Below, piece after piece: positions 1 through 5,358 of a stretch of 5,424 nucleotides of DNA. The stretch comes from Streptosporangiaceae bacterium. GTDB lineage: Bacteria > Actinomycetota > Actinomycetes > Streptosporangiales > Streptosporangiaceae. The stretch is taken from the NCBI GenBank assembly GCA_030038715.1, contig JASHSO010000502.1:1-5424 (forward strand), given 5' to 3'. The translations under genes were made by a program, and so were the position numbers. The notes beneath the pieces were generated by a model that saw only the letters and a program-made list of their open reading frames with translations, searched no databases and was not told the DNA's origin. Every line of letters starts with the position of its first letter. The first letter of the stretch is position 1.

Positions 1-965
1 ACCCGCGGGTCCAGGAAGACGTAGCACGTGTCGGCGAGCAGGTTGGCGAGCAGCACCGCGAGGGTGATGACGAGGAAGATCCCCTGCATGAGCGGGTAGT
101 CCTCGTTGGTTACCGCCTGGTAGAGGGCGTAGCCGATACCCGGGTAGGAGAACACGATCTCCACGAGCAAAGCGCCGCTCACGACGAAGCCGAGCGACAT
201 TGCAAAGCCGGCGATGTTGGGAAGCAAGGCATTTCGCGCCGCGTAGGAGAGCATCACCCGGCGGTCCGTGAGGCCTTTCGCCTCGGCGACTGTCACGTAG
301 TCTTCGGACATTGTCGTGATCATCATGTTGCGCATGCCAAGCAGCCATCCGGCCAGCGAACTAACAATGATGGTGAGGGCCGGCAGCACGGCGTGGTAAG
401 CAGCACTAACAAGAAACGTGGAAGTGAAACCCTGAGTGATGCCGATCGCGTAGGTCCCGGCGGCCGGGAACAAGTGCACCTCCTGAGCGAGGAGCAGGAC
501 CGCCAGCAGAGCGAACCAGAAGTACGGTACCGACGAGAAGAAGGTCGTCACCGGCATCAGGCTGTCGAGGAAGGAGCCGCGCCGCCAACCTGCCAGAATG
601 CCGAGCAGGGTGCCGATGCCGAAGCTGATGACCGTCGCCACCCCGATGAGCATGACAGTCCAGGGCAGGCTCGAGCGGATCACGTCGATCACGGGCTCGG
701 GAAAGTACGTTATCGAGTTGCCTAGATCGCCGTGCAGCAAGTTCTGCCAGTACCTGAAGTATTGCGCCAGCAGGCTCAAGTGGGTGGTCACGCCGAACTG
801 AAGCTCAAGCGCGTGCAGTTCCTGGGGCGTCACCCTGCCCTTTTCCCTGGAGATGAGGATCTCGGCCGGGTTGCCCGGCATGAGGCGCGGGATAAGGAAG
901 TTGAGTGTGATCGCCACTAGCGCCGTCAGCAGGTAGAAGAACAGGCGGCGCCCCAGGTACCTCAT
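1..965 (-). CDS. Dpp/Opp-type ABC transporter permease (DppB-like), 3' end cut by window edge
   Basis: This is one of the two membrane-spanning subunits of a peptide/opine/oligosaccharide-type ABC importer. It should form the channel that receives substrate from the binding protein encoded just upstream. I translated 321 codons with no stop. The start is typical of DppB (MRYLGRRLFFYLL, first membrane helix about 8-26, then PGNPAE at 30-35). A GDLGNS motif lies at 79-84 and hydrophobic segments at about 102-126, 138-160, 190-210, 251-272 and 294-315. The cytoplasmic EAA loop that docks on the ATPase is at about 222-250 (YVTVAEAKGL followed by RNALLPN). The last visible residues, FLDPR, match the usual family C-terminus, so only a few residues and the stop lie outside the window. 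The ATG at 965 is preceded by GGAAG nine bases upstream. The overlapping ATG at 970 is out of frame and meets a stop after two codons. The gene follows the binding-protein gene by 67 bp on the same strand, so co-transcription is likely. The family is certain; the substrate is not. Confidence 0.95.
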   Translation of the reverse strand, partial: MRYLGRRLFFYLLTALVAITLNFLIPRLMPGNPAEILISREKGRVTPQELHALELQFGVTTHLSLLAQYFRYWQNLLHGDLGNSITYFPEPVIDVIRSSLPWTVMLIGVATVISFGIGTLLGILAGWRRGSFLDSLMPVTTFFSSVPYFWFALLAVLLLAQEVHLFPAAGTYAIGITQGFTSTFLVSAAYHAVLPALTIIVSSLAGWLLGMRNMMITTMSEDYVTVAEAKGLTDRRVMLSYAARNALLPNIAGFAMSLGFVVSGALLVEIVFSYPGIGYALYQAVTNEDYPLMQGIFLVITLAVLLANLLADTCYVFLDPR

Positions 966-998
966 ATCATCAGGCTTCCGTCCTCGGGCCGAGCCGGA

Positions 999-1018
999 TC
1001 CCCGTCTGCAGACGGGGA
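999..1018. repeat. Perfect 20-bp palindrome between binding-protein and permease genes
   Basis: The sequence TCCCCGTCTGCAGACGGGGA equals its own reverse complement. In the mRNA it would form an 8-bp G+C-rich stem with a TGCA loop, 15-34 bases after the binding-protein stop codon. No T-rich tract follows on the minus strand, so it is not a classical intrinsic terminator. A reasonable inference is a stem that protects the upstream message or partly attenuates read-through, giving more binding protein than permease, as is known for intergenic hairpins in other ABC importer operons. A protein-binding site is the alternative. Confidence 0.6.
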
Positions 1019-1032
1019 CCCGACGGCCATTG

Positions 1033-2763
1033 TTACTTGTTCGACCGCAGGTGCAAGATGATCATCTCGTCACCAGGCTCCAGATACGGGGCCGCCGCCT
1101 CATACGGGTCGGACGGCGTCGGCCACCCGGTCACGGTTGCGGTTGAGTACTCATCCCAGGCCACTTGGTAGACGAGCGGGATCAGGGGCAGCTGGCTGAC
1201 CACGATCGTCTCGAGGTTGGCCAGCGCCTGCCTCTGCGCAGCCGGATTATCGGTATCGGCATAGGCCGCCAAGTCGGCGTCGGCCGCGGGGCTGTCGAAG
1301 CGCTCGAAATCCTGCACCGCTGACTTGCCGATCGGGGCCGTGAATGCAGAATTGAGCCAGTTGTTGTACGTAAAGTACGGGCTCGGGCCTGCGGTCCCAG
1401 GGTCAAGGGACAGGTCGAAGTTTCCGGTCGCCAGGTCTGACACATACGTGCCAACCGATGTGCTGACGACGCTTACGTCCAGGCCGACCGCGCTTAGCTC
1501 CTGACTTATCGGGATGGTGTCCGCGACATTATCGGTGTACGCGGACGCGACCACCAGGTTTAGATGGATCGGCTGGCCGTTAGCTCCTTCTAGGAAGCCG
1601 CCGGCGCCCTTCCTCAGCCCCGCAGCCGCCAGCAGGGACTTCGCTTCGGCCACGTTCTGCGTGGGCGCCAGCCCAGGGATCGAGGTATCGAGGTCGTTGG
1701 ACTGGGTCGGGATGACCCCCGCCAGGTTGGTGACCGGGGGCTCATAGCCGCCCTCTCCGTCACTGTCGATCGTCTGGCGGTCCAGTGCCAGGCTGATGGC
1801 CTTGCGCACGTCCAGCAGGTTCAGCGGGTACTTGTCCAGATTGGGAATCAGCGCGAAAGGCGCTACCGGCGCGAACCAGTAGTGATGGGTGGCCGCATCC
1901 GGGTCGACATACAGCTTCTGCGTGTCAGGCTCGAACAGGCCGGCCCAGTCCGCGCTGGTGAAACTCGCCACCGCAGCACTGTTGCTGTCATAGCCAGGCC
2001 AGACAAGCGTGTCGATCTTGGGCTCCCCCGGCTGCCAATAGCTGGGATTACGCTTGAGCGTGAAGGACTGCGACGAGAACGACCCTAGGGTGTACGGACC
2101 CGTACCGACCGGCTGAGGGTCAGCGAAAGTGACCGGATTCACCGACTTCCAGATGTGCTCGGGCACCACCGCGATTTGCGCGTAGTTGATCAGATTGGCG
2201 TACTGCGGCGCTTTGAACGTGAGCACGACAGTGGTCGGCGTTGGCGCCGTCACCGCGATCGGATCGAGGCCGGTGGTGTTGATCGCCGGGTGGCTGACGA
2301 TCATCTTGAACGTGAAGGCCACGTCCGCGCTCGTAAGCGGCGTGCCATCGGAAAACTTAACACCCTTGCGGATGTCAAAGGTAAGCGTCTTGCCGCCGTT
2401 GGTAAACGAGTAACCTGTCGCCAGCCAGGGGGTGATGCTGTTCGTTTTGAGCAGGTTAAACTGCAGCAGTGGCTCATAGATCAGCGAATTCGCGCCGGCT
2501 GCGCCCGGAGACGTGGAGTTGTATGGGTTGAAATTGTCAGTGTAGGGGCCGTTTGGCGTGGGCAAGATTGTGAGGCTCGAAACCATGCCGCTTGAACCAC
2601 TGGGCGATGGCGAGTTGGTGCTAGAGCAGGCGCTGCAGATCAGCCCAAGAGCCAGGAAGGCAGTGCCCCCTGCCAACGCCCGTCTGCGCGCAGGCTGACT
2701 GCCGTAACGCACGGAATTGCGGCCACTAGAGCAGACCGCATAACGGGTTCTGAATTTGTGCAT
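1033..2763 (-). CDS. ABC transporter solute-binding lipoprotein, SBP_bac_5 (family 5) type
   Basis: This is an extracellular, membrane-tethered receptor that captures substrate and delivers it to the Dpp-type permease encoded downstream. The chosen ATG gives 576 aa, usual for the family. The N-terminus is a lipoprotein signal: arginine-rich n-region (QPARRRALAG, about 23-32), hydrophobic core AFLALGLI, then CSAC with Cys46 as the likely lipidated residue, followed by a Ser/Pro/Gly linker. Arg-Arg before the hydrophobic core leaves Tat export possible. The mature domain shows family hallmarks: NFNPYNS at about 77-83, LIYEPLL at 94-100, and the signature VKFSDGTPLTSADVAF at 135-150. Later come PVGTGPYTL, RNPSYW and LLDVRKAISLALDR. 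It ends in the common beta-strand MIILHL. NPY/NPF near the N-terminus occurs in many members, including oligosaccharide binders, so the family alone does not prove a peptide substrate. A start at TTG 2838 would add 25 residues, but it lacks a good ribosome binding site, whereas ATG 2763 has GAAAGGG five bases upstream. Confidence 0.94.
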   Translation of the reverse strand: MHKFRTRYAVCSSGRNSVRYGSQPARRRALAGGTAFLALGLICSACSSTNSPSPSGSSGMVSSLTILPTPNGPYTDNFNPYNSTSPGAAGANSLIYEPLLQFNLLKTNSITPWLATGYSFTNGGKTLTFDIRKGVKFSDGTPLTSADVAFTFKMIVSHPAINTTGLDPIAVTAPTPTTVVLTFKAPQYANLINYAQIAVVPEHIWKSVNPVTFADPQPVGTGPYTLGSFSSQSFTLKRNPSYWQPGEPKIDTLVWPGYDSNSAAVASFTSADWAGLFEPDTQKLYVDPDAATHHYWFAPVAPFALIPNLDKYPLNLLDVRKAISLALDRQTIDSDGEGGYEPPVTNLAGVIPTQSNDLDTSIPGLAPTQNVAEAKSLLAAAGLRKGAGGFLEGANGQPIHLNLVVASAYTDNVADTIPISQELSAVGLDVSVVSTSVGTYVSDLATGNFDLSLDPGTAGPSPYFTYNNWLNSAFTAPIGKSAVQDFERFDSPAADADLAAYADTDNPAAQRQALANLETIVVSQLPLIPLVYQVAWDEYSTATVTGWPTPSDPYEAAAPYLEPGDEMIILHLRSNK

Positions 2764-2768
2764 GTTGG

Positions 2769-2775
2769 CCCTTTC
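2769..2775 (-). promoter_or_regulatory. Ribosome binding site that fixes the binding-protein start
   Basis: On the minus strand GAAAGGG lies five bases before ATG 2763. It closely matches the anti-Shine-Dalgarno complement used in actinobacteria. It decides the start of the binding protein in favour of this ATG over the in-frame TTG 75 bases upstream, and it places the lipoprotein signal peptide correctly at the N-terminus. Confidence 0.75.
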
Positions 2776-2788
2776 TTGGTTACTATCC

Positions 2789-2808
2789 CTAGCCAATTTG
2801 TTGGCTAG
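2789..2808. promoter_or_regulatory. Inverted repeat upstream of binding-protein gene, candidate operator or 5'-UTR hairpin
   Basis: CTAGCCAA and TTGGCTAG are perfect 8-bp arms separated by four bases. The repeat ends 25 bases upstream of the binding-protein ATG, just before its ribosome binding site. The surroundings are A+T-richer than the genes. I found no convincing -35/-10 pair close by: there is no TAnnnT box, and the best is a weak GATAGT. So it is unclear whether this is an operator at a local promoter or an RNA stem in a transcript coming from the aldolase promoter. Regulators of importer operons often bind palindromes of this size, but the specific family cannot be assigned. Confidence 0.45.
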
Positions 2809-2868
2809 AACGTCACGTCGGCGGTGAGCATCCGACAAACTCGGCTTTAGCTATTAGCCAGCGATCGA

Positions 2869-3024
2869 CTAGCAGGGCGGCAGCAAGGCCGCCAACCGTG
2901 GCCGCACCAGCGGCAAGTCACCAAGCCCGGCGCTCTCTCCCGCGCACGGCGACCGGCAAGCGATCGGAAGCAGACTGCAGACGCCGAGGATGAAGTCGGC
3001 CGCGGTGGTAGTGGTGGTGGTCAT
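2869..3024 (-). CDS. Small 51-aa ORF overlapping the aldolase stop (ATGA), possibly a gene remnant
   Basis: Its ATG overlaps the aldolase TGA by four bases (ATGA), the arrangement typical of translationally coupled genes. The product begins MTTTTTTAADFILGV and ends LAALLPPC, with no motif I can assign securely. AADFILGV resembles the first strand of FGGY-type sugar kinases (usually DYILGIDxGT), but the Asp and GT of the phosphate-binding loop are absent. One reading is that a kinase gene once followed the aldolase and lost nearly all of its coding sequence, leaving this stub. The alternatives are a true small protein or a chance ORF in G+C-rich DNA. The rest of the 3025-2764 stretch before the binding protein holds only the inverted repeat at 2789-2808 and the ribosome binding site. 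Confidence 0.35.
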   Translation of the reverse strand: MTTTTTTAADFILGVCSLLPIACRSPCAGESAGLGDLPLVRPRLAALLPPC

Positions 3025-3884
3025 GCTGGCTCGACATCGGGCATGCGGGTACCGGGCAGTCGGGTTGGCGGTCGGGTGCCGTCGGGGTTCTCGGCGGCCA
3101 GTGCCATCGCTGTGGCTGGGTTTTGAAGGTCGTGGACGATGGCCTGGAAGGCGCGCATCGCGGCCTGCGGGTGCGCTGCTCCCCAGATGTTGCGGCCGAC
3201 GGTGATCCCGGCGGCGCCGGCTATCACGGCTGTCTCCGCTTGCGTGAGTGCGTCCTTGAGGTTGTCTGTGCGGCTGCCGCCCGCCACGACGACCGGGATC
3301 GGGGAGGCTTCGATGACCTCGCTGAACCCGGCGGCTTCGCCCGGCAGCGGCACCTTGACGACGTCTGCCCCGCATTCGATCGCGCACCGGACTGCCCAGC
3401 TGACGTTGCCCAGGTCGTTGACGATCTTCGGCGCACCGCTGAAGTCCCGCGGGTAGACGTGAGCGATGACTGGCAGGCCGAGTGGGTCGGCCTCATCCAC
3501 CACCGCTGACAGGTGCTGCAGGAAGCGGCCCTCGTTCGGGCCGCGCACGCCGATCGCGACCGCGATCGCGTCCGCGCCGAGCCTGATCGCCTGGGTCGGC
3601 CCGCCGAGTATCTCCACGATGCGCTCATCGGGGGTGAAGCAGCCGACCTGGATGATCAGCGGCACGGTGCCGGCGTAGGGGGGCCAGCACGAGCGTGCCA
3701 CCCCCTTGAACATCGTGATTGCGTCTGGCCGTCCCGCGACGAGCGTCGCGATCGTCCTGGGCAGATCGTGCAGGCCTGCTGTCATTGTCTCGTGACCGGT
3801 GAAGTGATCAACTGCCACGGACATCAGCCGGCCGGATGGGTGGCCGAAGATCCTGGCGAGGCGGACAGATTTGCCGAGAGTCAC
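3021..3884 (-). CDS. Class I (Schiff-base) aldolase, FbaB/LsrF/DeoC superfamily
   Basis: This is a cytoplasmic TIM-barrel aldolase of the DhnA/FbaB group, which includes archaeal-type fructose-bisphosphate aldolase, ADH synthase and LsrF. The GTG start at 3884 gives 287 aa, the normal size, beginning TLGKSVRLARIF. Visible family features in order are AVDHF (Asp26, first-strand catalytic acid), AITMFKG (54-61), GADAIAVAIGVRG (103-115) and AHVYPRD (Tyr144, equivalent to the YPRG catalytic Tyr). Then come DVVKVPLPG (Lys177, expected Schiff-base lysine), PVVVAGGSR (197-205) and GAAGITVGRNIW (223-234), the last two forming the phosphate-binding site. GGAA lies eight bases before the GTG, and a promoter sits 50-80 bases upstream. 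The frame stays open to 4232, but the upstream extension is Arg-rich, shows no family similarity and covers the promoter, so I exclude it. It is the first gene of the importer operon and probably cleaves a phosphorylated intermediate derived from the imported compound. The exact substrate is unknown: sugar bisphosphate cleavage, LsrF-like thiolysis and other aldol reactions all remain possible. Confidence 0.9.
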   Translation of the reverse strand: MTLGKSVRLARIFGHPSGRLMSVAVDHFTGHETMTAGLHDLPRTIATLVAGRPDAITMFKGVARSCWPPYAGTVPLIIQVGCFTPDERIVEILGGPTQAIRLGADAIAVAIGVRGPNEGRFLQHLSAVVDEADPLGLPVIAHVYPRDFSGAPKIVNDLGNVSWAVRCAIECGADVVKVPLPGEAAGFSEVIEASPIPVVVAGGSRTDNLKDALTQAETAVIAGAAGITVGRNIWGAAHPQAAMRAFQAIVHDLQNPATAMALAAENPDGTRPPTRLPGTRMPDVEPA

Positions 3885-3907
3885 TGAACTCGTTCCGTCT
3901 TGGTTTC

Positions 3908-3923
3908 GATCGACACGTCTATC
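3908..3923. promoter_or_regulatory. Candidate operator, imperfect palindrome GATnGACnnGTCnATC
   Basis: The plus-strand sequence GATCGACACGTCTATC has half-sites GATnGAC and GTCnATC that are perfect inverted repeats around a two-base centre, with 12 of 16 positions symmetric. It lies just downstream of the predicted transcription start of the aldolase operon and upstream of its ribosome binding site. A bound repressor there would block transcription. No regulator gene is in the window, so the binding family is not assigned. Confidence 0.4.
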
Positions 3924-3935
3924 TTTGTTTTCGGA

Positions 3936-3964
3936 AGAGTAACGTCGTTGAAAAGCTGCGTCAA
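3936..3964 (-). promoter_or_regulatory. Predicted sigma-70-type promoter of the aldolase-importer operon
   Basis: On the minus strand, TTGACG (3964-3959; five of six matches to TTGACA) is followed after exactly 17 bases by TACTCT (3941-3936), which fits the TAnnnT pattern common in actinobacterial housekeeping promoters. Transcription would start near 3929, giving a leader of about 45 bases before GTG 3884. Its position supports the short form of the aldolase. Confidence 0.5.
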
Positions 3965-4226
3965 GGGTGCGTCTTCCTTTCGATTCACGCGCGCTAAGCG
4001 TGGGCAATGCTTGGGCCCGCGGCAGTGCAGCCCGGCGGCCGCGAGCCCGCTGACCACGGGCCCACTGAGCGGCGACCGGACCCGGCAGACGCACCTGACC
4101 TGACGCGTTCGTGACACGCTCGACTGTTTGACAGGTCAGCGCGCGCATCCCACCCTCCAGGTAAGGGACCGCCATCGTCTTCGCTGCGAGCCAGGGACGC
4201 GCAGCGGGCCCGCGCCCGCGCCTAAG
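3965..4226. other. Intergenic stretch without a recognised gene
   Basis: I see no supportable gene here. ORFs exist on both strands, but their products are Arg/Pro/Ala-rich with no recognisable domain, as expected from chance in G+C-rich DNA. It contains GGGCCCG (4013-4019) and CGGGCCC (4057-4063) as distant inverted copies, and the CTGACCTG/CAGGTCAG pair described separately. It probably belongs partly to the upstream control region of the aldolase operon and partly to decayed insertion-sequence DNA. Confidence 0.5.
4095..4139. repeat. Spaced inverted repeat CTGACCTG / CAGGTCAG
   Basis: The eight-base arms at 4095-4102 and 4132-4139 are exact reverse complements, separated by 29 bases. They lie just before the transposase debris, so they may be part of an old insertion-sequence end or a regulatory site. 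A consensus-like TTGACA at 4128-4133 overlaps the right arm, but no matching -10 box follows. Chance occurrence is quite possible. Confidence 0.25.
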
Positions 4227-4440
4227 GTGCACCTGCCCGCCGCCGAGGCCGAGGCGGACTTCGGCCAGTTCTATGCGATGGTCGCCGGAGTACCGGTGAA
4301 ACTGTGGCTGTTCCTACTGCGGCTGTCGTGCTCAGGCCGGCATTTCACGTCGCGTTCGCCCAGGCGCCAGAAGCGTTCCTGGAAGGCCACATGCCTAGCG
4401 TTCGAGCATCTGGGCGGCGTGGCGGCACCAGATCCGCTAT
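4227..4440 (+). pseudogene. IS21-family IstA transposase fragment, frameshifted and truncated
   Basis: This is an internal piece of the IS21 large transposase IstA, in three or four reading-frame segments. The first segment reads HLPAAEAEADFGQF and then GVPVKLWLFLLRLSCSGR, with the DFG Asp likely being the first catalytic acid. The frame then jumps near 4340 (one base lost), and the next segment reads FHVAFAQAPEAFLEGHM. A gained base near 4394 returns to the first frame with LAFEHLGGVAA. A further shift near 4428 gives QIRY, where IstA normally has RIRYDNL. The order and spacing of the segments match IstA, but the N-terminal DNA-binding part, the remaining acidic residues and the partner ATPase IstB are absent. 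It cannot encode an active protein. It records an old insertion between the importer operon and the divergent genes. Confidence 0.75.
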
Positions 4441-4441
4441 G

Positions 4442-4550
4442 TCCTCCTGGTCAGCCGATGCGGTACGGGATGACCTGCGGGACTACGTGGCCGCGGCGCC
4501 GCTGGCACGTGACAACGCTACCTGCTTGCCTATGCACTGCCGATGCCGCA
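4442..4550 (+). pseudogene. Short relic resembling the N-terminal region of IS701-type DDE transposases
   Basis: Directly after the IS21 piece, one frame reads SSWSADAVRDDLRDYV (4442-4489). This strongly resembles the WDADAVRDDLRxYV segment found before the first catalytic Asp of IS701-type transposases. The expected continuation with the DETG motif is missing. About 25 bases later another frame reads YLLAYALP, reminiscent of the later VxVYLAYA strand, which suggests an internal deletion. It is far too short to be functional. Identification rests on one 16-residue motif recalled from the family, so confidence is moderate. The junction with the IS21 fragment is abrupt, near 4440. Confidence 0.5.
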
Positions 4551-4588
4551 TGATAACTATGCATGTCGAGAGCGCATAAAGTACACTC

Positions 4589-4652
4589 GCCGCTCCCCTG
4601 CGGGCGGCCGATGACGCGAGGCCGGGTCATGAACGAGATCAGCCGCTCCCCT
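4589..4652 (+). repeat. Two direct copies of GCCGCTCCCCT before the unknown operon
   Basis: The 11-base word occurs at 4589-4599 and 4642-4652, 53 bases apart from start to start, which is about five helical turns. It sits between the transposase debris and the GTG of the 203-aa gene. It could be a paired regulator site or a simple duplication. A weak -10-like TACACT lies at 4582-4587 without a clear -35 partner. Confidence 0.3.
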
Positions 4653-4700
4653 ACCGAGCTTGCTGAGCATCAGTTTGCATCCATCGACAGAAAGGTCTGA
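4629..4700 (+). CDS. Possible small leader ORF (23 aa) before the 203-aa gene
   Basis: ATG 4629 has GAGG seven bases upstream and opens a 23-codon frame (MNEISRSP to SIDRKV) that stops six bases before the GTG of the next gene. Starts at 4611 or 4563 in the same frame would give 29 or 45 residues; the ribosome binding site favours 4629. The product is polar and less G+C-biased than its neighbour, with no recognisable domain. It may be a leader peptide that couples translation to the next gene, the tail of a truncated protein, or chance. Confidence 0.25.
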   Translation: MNEISRSPTELAEHQFASIDRKV

Positions 4701-4706
4701 GAGACA

Positions 4707-5318
4707 GTGACGATCACCACTGACCGGGCCCTCTGGATCGATGCCGACTACGACCGGGACCGGGCCAGCGACGGGAGCAGCCGCTACGGGGCCTACGTCC
4801 GCCAGCACCTGGACAGCTTCGCCGAGTGCTGGGACGGGACCTTCGAGGAGGACCTCAAGGTCCACTTCGCCGAGACGGCCTGGCGGGTGGCCACCGGCCC
4901 GATCATGGTTCCCGGCTACGTCCGCTGCCACCGCCGGATCATGCGGACCGAACTGGCCTACAGCTACTGGGACGGCTCCCTGCTGGCCGCCGTCGACCTG
5001 GTCACGCCCTGGCCCGCGCCCCTCACCGAGTCCCGTCAGTGGATGGAACAGAGCGGGCGAGGCCGGTGGAGTGACTGGCTGGTCGAGTTCGGCGACGCTC
5101 TCTGCGAACCGAGCGACCAGGACCTGGCCAAAGGACCATTCCTGCTGACCACATCCTCGCTGCGCCTCGCCGTCCCGGACGGCCAGCTGCCGCTGCCCCC
5201 ATCGGCCCGCCAGGCACCGCACGACCTGGCCGACCTGGCCCGCCAGGCGGTCGCCACGGCAGTCCGCGAGATCGACCGGGTGGTCCGGCCGGTCATCGAG
5301 GCCCTGGAGCACCGCTGA
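4707..5318 (+). CDS. Hypothetical protein, 203 aa
   Basis: I do not recognise the family. The frame has strong third-position G/C bias, starts at GTG (MTITTDRALWIDADYD) and has AGAAAGG about 11 bases upstream, which is acceptable for actinobacteria. No signal peptide or membrane helix is visible, so it is probably cytoplasmic. Residues 24-110 are rich in aromatic and charged residues (SRYGAYVRQHLDSFAECW, HFAETAWRVATG, RTELAYSYWDGSLLAAVDL). The middle, about 115-150, is Trp/Arg/Glu-rich. The last about 30 residues form a likely amphipathic helix (LARQAVATAVREIDRVVRPV). No nucleotide-binding, zinc or helix-turn-helix motif is evident. It is transcribed divergently from the aldolase-importer operon, next to transposase relics, and appears to share an operon with the gene starting 40 bp later. 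Real gene: likely. Function: unknown. Confidence 0.85.
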   Translation: MTITTDRALWIDADYDRDRASDGSSRYGAYVRQHLDSFAECWDGTFEEDLKVHFAETAWRVATGPIMVPGYVRCHRRIMRTELAYSYWDGSLLAAVDLVTPWPAPLTESRQWMEQSGRGRWSDWLVEFGDALCEPSDQDLAKGPFLLTTSSLRLAVPDGQLPLPPSARQAPHDLADLARQAVATAVREIDRVVRPVIEALEHR

Positions 5319-5342
5319 CTGCCCCTCCCGTCCTCCGCGACC

Positions 5343-5350
5343 AGAAAGGG
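5343..5350 (+). promoter_or_regulatory. Strong ribosome binding site before the last gene
   Basis: AGAAAGGG lies eight bases before ATG 5359, a near-ideal Streptomyces-type site. It is the main evidence that the partial frame at the right edge is a real gene. Confidence 0.65.
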
Positions 5351-5358
5351 ACTCTGCG

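Noticed and set aside
393..920. Overlapping plus-strand ORFs opposite the permease
   Set aside because: The minus strand carries an unambiguous DppB sequence through the whole stretch; the plus-strand frames are compositional shadows.
2869..3387. 172-aa minus-strand ORF overlapping the aldolase in another frame
   Set aside because: Its first 120 residues are an Arg/Ser-rich shadow of the aldolase; only the last 51 codons after the ATGA overlap merit mention.
4013..4063. GGGCCCG ... CGGGCCC as a terminator
   Set aside because: The 37-base loop, the lack of a T tract and the self-palindromic GGGCCC core make a functional terminator unlikely.
3881..4117. 78-aa minus-strand ORF ending in a 4-base overlap with the aldolase GTG
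   Set aside because: It spans the predicted promoter and operator, shows no recognisable domain, and its first half is low-complexity Arg/Pro-rich sequence.
4128..4156. Promoter starting with consensus TTGACA on the plus strand
   Set aside because: No -10 box of the TAnnnT type occurs 16-19 bases downstream, and the following frame is a transposase relic.
3885..4232. N-terminal extension of the aldolase to 403 aa
   Set aside because: The extra 116 residues are Arg/Ala-rich with no family similarity and overlap the predicted promoter. GTG 3884 gives the usual family length and has GGAA at the right distance.
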